Positions 61,546 through 64,000 of a stretch of DNA of 64,000 nt are shown piece after piece. Below the pieces are notes generated by a model, which worked only from the letters and a program-made list of their open reading frames with translations, was not told the DNA's origin and made no database searches. A program made the position numbers and the translations under genes. The stretch's first letter is position 1, and the number at the start of each line of letters is the position of its first letter. This DNA is from Guyparkeria sp. WRN-7. Lineage in GTDB: Bacteria; Pseudomonadota; Gammaproteobacteria; Halothiobacillales; Halothiobacillaceae. The stretch lies in contig NZ_LRFH01000014.1 in the NCBI RefSeq assembly GCF_001641825.1, positions 124,001 through 188,000 on the forward strand. The letters are read 5' to 3'.

Positions 61546-62976
61546 ATGAGGCAGGATCTCGACAGCCACTGGCGCCGCTGGCTCAACCCGGGGCGGCGCC
61601 GTCCCGGCAGCGGCCAGAGCGGTCCCCACGATCAGCCCCGCACTGCGATCGAGCGCGACTACGACCGGGTGCTTTTCTCCACCCCGGTCCGACGCATGGC
61701 CGACAAGACCCAGGTGTTCCCGCTCGACCGCTCCGACAGCGTGCGCACCCGGCTGACCCACTCGCACGAGGTGGCCAACCTGGCCCGCTCGGTCGGCATC
61801 GACCTGGTGTTCAACCAGGGGATCGCCGACGGTCTGCCCGAGGCGAAACGTGACGTGCCGGCCCTGCTGGCGACCATCGGCCTGGCCCACGATCTGGGCA
61901 ATCCGCCCTTCGGCCACCAGGGCGAGGATGCGATCGCCCGCTGGTTCGAGATCAATCGTGACGAGGTGCTCGACGACGACCCGGCGTTGACCCCGGCGAT
62001 GAAGCAGGATTTCCTGCGCTTCGAGGGCAACGCCCAGACGCTGCGCCTCTTGACCAAGCTGCAGTTGATCAACGACGACTACGGCCTGAACCTGACGCTC
62101 GCCTCGCTGGCCGCGCTGGTGAAGTACCCGGTGGCCAGCGACCAGACCGACCGCGACCGCGTCACCCACAAGAAGCACGGCTATTTCCAGTCCGAGCGTG
62201 CCCTGATGGACGAGGTCTGGGAAGGCACCGGACTCGCGCCCGGCCAGCGTCATCCGCTGACCTGGGTCATGGAGGCCTGTGACGACATCGCCTACTCGGT
62301 GCTGGACGCCGAGGATGCGGTCAAGAAGGGGCTGCTGTCGTTTTCCGATACCATCGCCTTCCTGCGCCACGAAGCGCCGGACGACCCGGTGGTTGTGGCG
62401 GTCTGCGATGCGGCGGCGGCCGAGCACAAGGCCTATCGCCAGGAGCGCCTCTCGCCGGACGAGCTCAACGACATCTCGATGCAGACCTTCCGCATCCGTG
62501 CCATCGGGGCGCTGATGGAGGCGATCGGCGAGGTGTTCATCGAGTCGCTGCCGGCGATGGCCGAGGACGGTTTCGGCCGCGAGCTGGTGGATGCCTCGCG
62601 CGGCGGCCCGCTGCTGGCCGCGCTCAAGGCCTGCAACTGGCAGCATGCCTACCGGCACAAGTCGGTGCTGCGCGTCGAGCTGACCGGCCTGACCGTGATC
62701 CACGGCCTGATGGATGCCTTCTGGTATGCGATCACCCGTCGCGAAGAGCGTAACGACCCGGCCAGTCCGCGCGCCACGCCGCTTGCCGGTTACCTCTATC
62801 AGCGCATCTCCGAGAACTACCGGCGGGTGTTCGAATCGCCGGGCAACCCGATGCCGATCCGCTACCGCGAGGCGCAGTTGCTGACCGACATGATCTCGGG
62901 GATGACCGACAGCTTCGCCGTCAGCCTGTACGAGGAGTTCCGCGAGGTCGGCTTCCGCCCTACCACGCAGGCCTGA
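61546..62976 (+). CDS. dGTPase-family HD-domain triphosphohydrolase
   Basis: 476 aa from the ATG at 61546 (AAGGA upstream). RTRLTHSHEVANLARSVG, then AHDLGNPPFGHQGE, the H...HD metal motif of Dgt/SAMHD1-like enzymes, and CDDIAYSVLDAEDAVKKG with the last metal Asp. It should hydrolyse dGTP or other dNTPs to nucleoside and triphosphate. Followed by yfbR, another HD nucleotide enzyme. Confidence 0.9.
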   Translation: MRQDLDSHWRRWLNPGRRRPGSGQSGPHDQPRTAIERDYDRVLFSTPVRRMADKTQVFPLDRSDSVRTRLTHSHEVANLARSVGIDLVFNQGIADGLPEAKRDVPALLATIGLAHDLGNPPFGHQGEDAIARWFEINRDEVLDDDPALTPAMKQDFLRFEGNAQTLRLLTKLQLINDDYGLNLTLASLAALVKYPVASDQTDRDRVTHKKHGYFQSERALMDEVWEGTGLAPGQRHPLTWVMEACDDIAYSVLDAEDAVKKGLLSFSDTIAFLRHEAPDDPVVVAVCDAAAAEHKAYRQERLSPDELNDISMQTFRIRAIGALMEAIGEVFIESLPAMAEDGFGRELVDASRGGPLLAALKACNWQHAYRHKSVLRVELTGLTVIHGLMDAFWYAITRREERNDPASPRATPLAGYLYQRISENYRRVFESPGNPMPIRYREAQLLTDMISGMTDSFAVSLYEEFREVGFRPTTQA

Positions 62977-63048
62977 GGGGCACCCCTCGACGCAGGCCCG
63001 TCAACCCAGACACGTACCCGATTTTCCAGGCAGATTTCCAGGCAACCG

Positions 63049-63675
63049 ATGAGCGACACCGAACAACGCCCCAAGCACAGCCCCGACGAGAGTCATTTCT
63101 TCGCCTACATCTCGCGGATGAAATACATCTACCGCTGGGGGCTGATGCGCAATACGCGCAGCGAGAACGTCCAGGAACACAGCCTGCAGGTGGCGATGAT
63201 CGCCCATGCGCTGGCGGTGATCGGCAATCAGGAATTCGGCGAGGACAACGACGTCGGCCGGGTGGTGAGCGTAGCGCTCTATCACGATGCCTCGGAGATC
63301 ATCACCGGTGATCTGCCCACGCCGGTAAAGTACTTCCGCGAGGACATCCGTGACTCCTACAAGGCGCTCGAAGCGCATGCCGAGCGCAAGCTCGTCGGGC
63401 AGCTGCCCGCGGTTCTGCGAGAGTCGTTCGCCGAGGTGATCGAGAGCGCGCGGATCGAGCCCGAGGTGCTGCGTCTGGTCAAGGCGGCCGACTCCCTGTC
63501 CGCCTACCTCAAGTGCATCGAGGAGCGCGCCGCTGGCAATCGGGAATTCCGCCGTGCCGAGGAATTCCTCGAGCAGAAGCTCGACGAGATGACCGACCTG
63601 CCGTCAGTGGGGTACTTCCGCGAGCATTTCGTCGACGCCTTCTCGCTGACGCTCGACGACCTCAGTCACGACTGA
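63049..63675 (+). CDS. yfbR: 5'-deoxynucleotidase YfbR
   Basis: HD-domain phosphatase releasing deoxynucleosides from dNMPs. 208 aa (E. coli 199). Core motifs: FFAYISRMKYIYRWGLMRNT, EHSLQVAMIAHAL, ALYHDASEIITGDLPTPVKYF and KAADSLSAYLKC. Starts 72 bp after the dGTPase-like gene, so together they form a dNTP breakdown pair. Its 3' end overlaps the next gene on the opposite strand by 14 bp. Confidence 0.95.
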   Translation: MSDTEQRPKHSPDESHFFAYISRMKYIYRWGLMRNTRSENVQEHSLQVAMIAHALAVIGNQEFGEDNDVGRVVSVALYHDASEIITGDLPTPVKYFREDIRDSYKALEAHAERKLVGQLPAVLRESFAEVIESARIEPEVLRLVKAADSLSAYLKCIEERAAGNREFRRAEEFLEQKLDEMTDLPSVGYFREHFVDAFSLTLDDLSHD

Positions 63676-64000
63676 GGCCGTTCTCCGCCTCGGGGGGCCG
63701 GGCATCTTCGGTCTCGTCGGCGTAGAAGGGCCGCCGCGAGATCTGGCAGAACGCGCCCTGACGCTTGACGAAGTGGATCGAGCCGGCAACCACCAGCCCG
63801 CCGATCACCAGCAGCAACAGGCTGCTCTGCACGTAGCCGAGCGTGACGATGGCGACCCCGACCAGGCCGACATGGCGGGCCTGGATGTGCAGCAGGTCCT
63901 CGTGCGGATGCGCCAGGGCGCCGAGGGCGGCCCATTCGATCGCCAGCACGATCAACAGCACCAGCGGCGCGGTGGCCAGATCCGGGTAGAGCACGGCCAC
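63662..64000 (-). CDS. Membrane protein, cut by the right edge
   Basis: 113 codons including the stop are visible; the first codon seen (GTG at 64000) may be internal. Two or three membrane helices (LATAPLVLLIVLAIEWAALGALA; VGLVGVAIVTLGYVQSSLLL; VIGGLVVAGSIHFV) and a short polar tail (QISRRPFYADETEDARPPEA). Not recognised. Its C-terminus overlaps yfbR. Confidence 0.6.
   Translation of the reverse strand: MAVLYPDLATAPLVLLIVLAIEWAALGALAHPHEDLLHIQARHVGLVGVAIVTLGYVQSSLLLLVIGGLVVAGSIHFVKRQGAFCQISRRPFYADETEDARPPEAENGLSRD

Noticed and set aside
61546-63675. dGTPase-like/YfbR pair as an antiphage island
   Set aside because: No toxin, cyclase, nuclease or mobility gene nearby; ordinary housekeeping context. 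Kept only as a lower-interest finding.

Overview
The window looks like a stretch of chromosome around the replication origin of a GC-rich gammaproteobacterium. The evidence is the gammaproteobacterial blocks rpmH/rnpA/yidD/yidC/mnmE, dnaA-dnaN-recF-gyrB, mnmG-rsmG-parA-parB-atp, trxA-rho and rhodanese-grxC-(trxC)-secB-gpsA, together with cmoAB, envC-ctpA and glnE. A persulfide-sensor type ArsR regulator, a periplasmic DsrE-family protein, several thiol-redox genes and a selD-mnmH pair would fit a sulfur-oxidising lineage such as Halothiobacillus/Guyparkeria relatives. That placement is inferred from gene content only. No tRNA, rRNA, CRISPR array, insertion sequence or prophage is visible.

Layout. 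1-6.8 kb (minus strand): ATP synthase operon atpZ-atpI-atpB-atpE-atpF-atpH-atpA-atpG-atpD, with atpD cut by the left edge. 6.9-11.2 kb (minus): parB, parA, rsmG, mnmG. 11.3-13.7 kb: thiI, speE. 14.0-17.4 kb: a membrane-anchored cold-shock-domain protein, oxyR, trxA, rho. 17.5-20.6 kb: exported peroxiredoxin, purD, trmL, trmO. 20.6-24.2 kb (minus): a persulfide-sensor type ArsR regulator with a DUF2892 membrane protein, then rhodanese-grxC-trxC-secB-gpsA. 24.4-28.5 kb (plus): envC, ctpA, a DJ-1 protein and a YigZ protein. 28.6-31.0 kb (minus): a porin-glnK-amt operon with a recognisable sigma-54 promoter and upstream NtrC-type sites. 31.3-33.1 kb: ubiK, comM. 33.1-36.1 kb: cmoA, a DUF2860 outer-membrane protein, cmoB. 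36.1-38.3 kb: selD-mnmH. 38.4-40.4 kb: a PAS/GNAT/EAL signalling operon. 40.5-44.5 kb (minus): mnmE, yidC, yidD, rnpA, rpmH. 44.8-51.2 kb (plus): dnaA, dnaN, recF, gyrB. 51.3-53.7 kb: lemA, a GIDE-type membrane protein with an EF-hand loop, xth. 53.7-56.6 kb (minus): glnE. 56.7-58.7 kb: periplasmic DsrE protein divergent from a metallophosphatase with a small downstream gene. 58.7-61.3 kb (minus): purH and a beta-hydroxyacid dehydrogenase. 61.5-64 kb: a dGTPase-family HD protein, yfbR, and a membrane protein cut by the right edge.

Themes. Chromosome replication and segregation are together: dnaA, dnaN, gyrB, parA, parB, two near-consensus parS sites at 41.87 and 50.84 kb, and DnaA boxes on both sides of dnaA. 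Nitrogen control is represented by glnK, amt, a co-transcribed porin and glnE. Eight tRNA-modification genes are present, most of them acting on the anticodon loop (mnmE, mnmG, mnmH, cmoA, cmoB, trmL, trmO, thiI). Redox and sulfur handling recurs (oxyR, trxA, trxC, grxC, two peroxide or persulfide related proteins, rhodanese, DsrE). Genes are packed tightly, with many ATGA or GTGA start-stop overlaps and convergent genes whose ends overlap.

The most promising items for follow-up are the NtrC/sigma-54 porin-glnK-amt operon, the C40/C106 ArsR-DUF2892 persulfide module with its palindrome, the LemA/GIDE/EF-hand pair, the DUF2860 gene lodged between cmoA and cmoB, the PAS-GNAT-EAL operon and the membrane-tethered cold-shock protein. 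No unambiguous new multi-gene system such as a defence island is visible.
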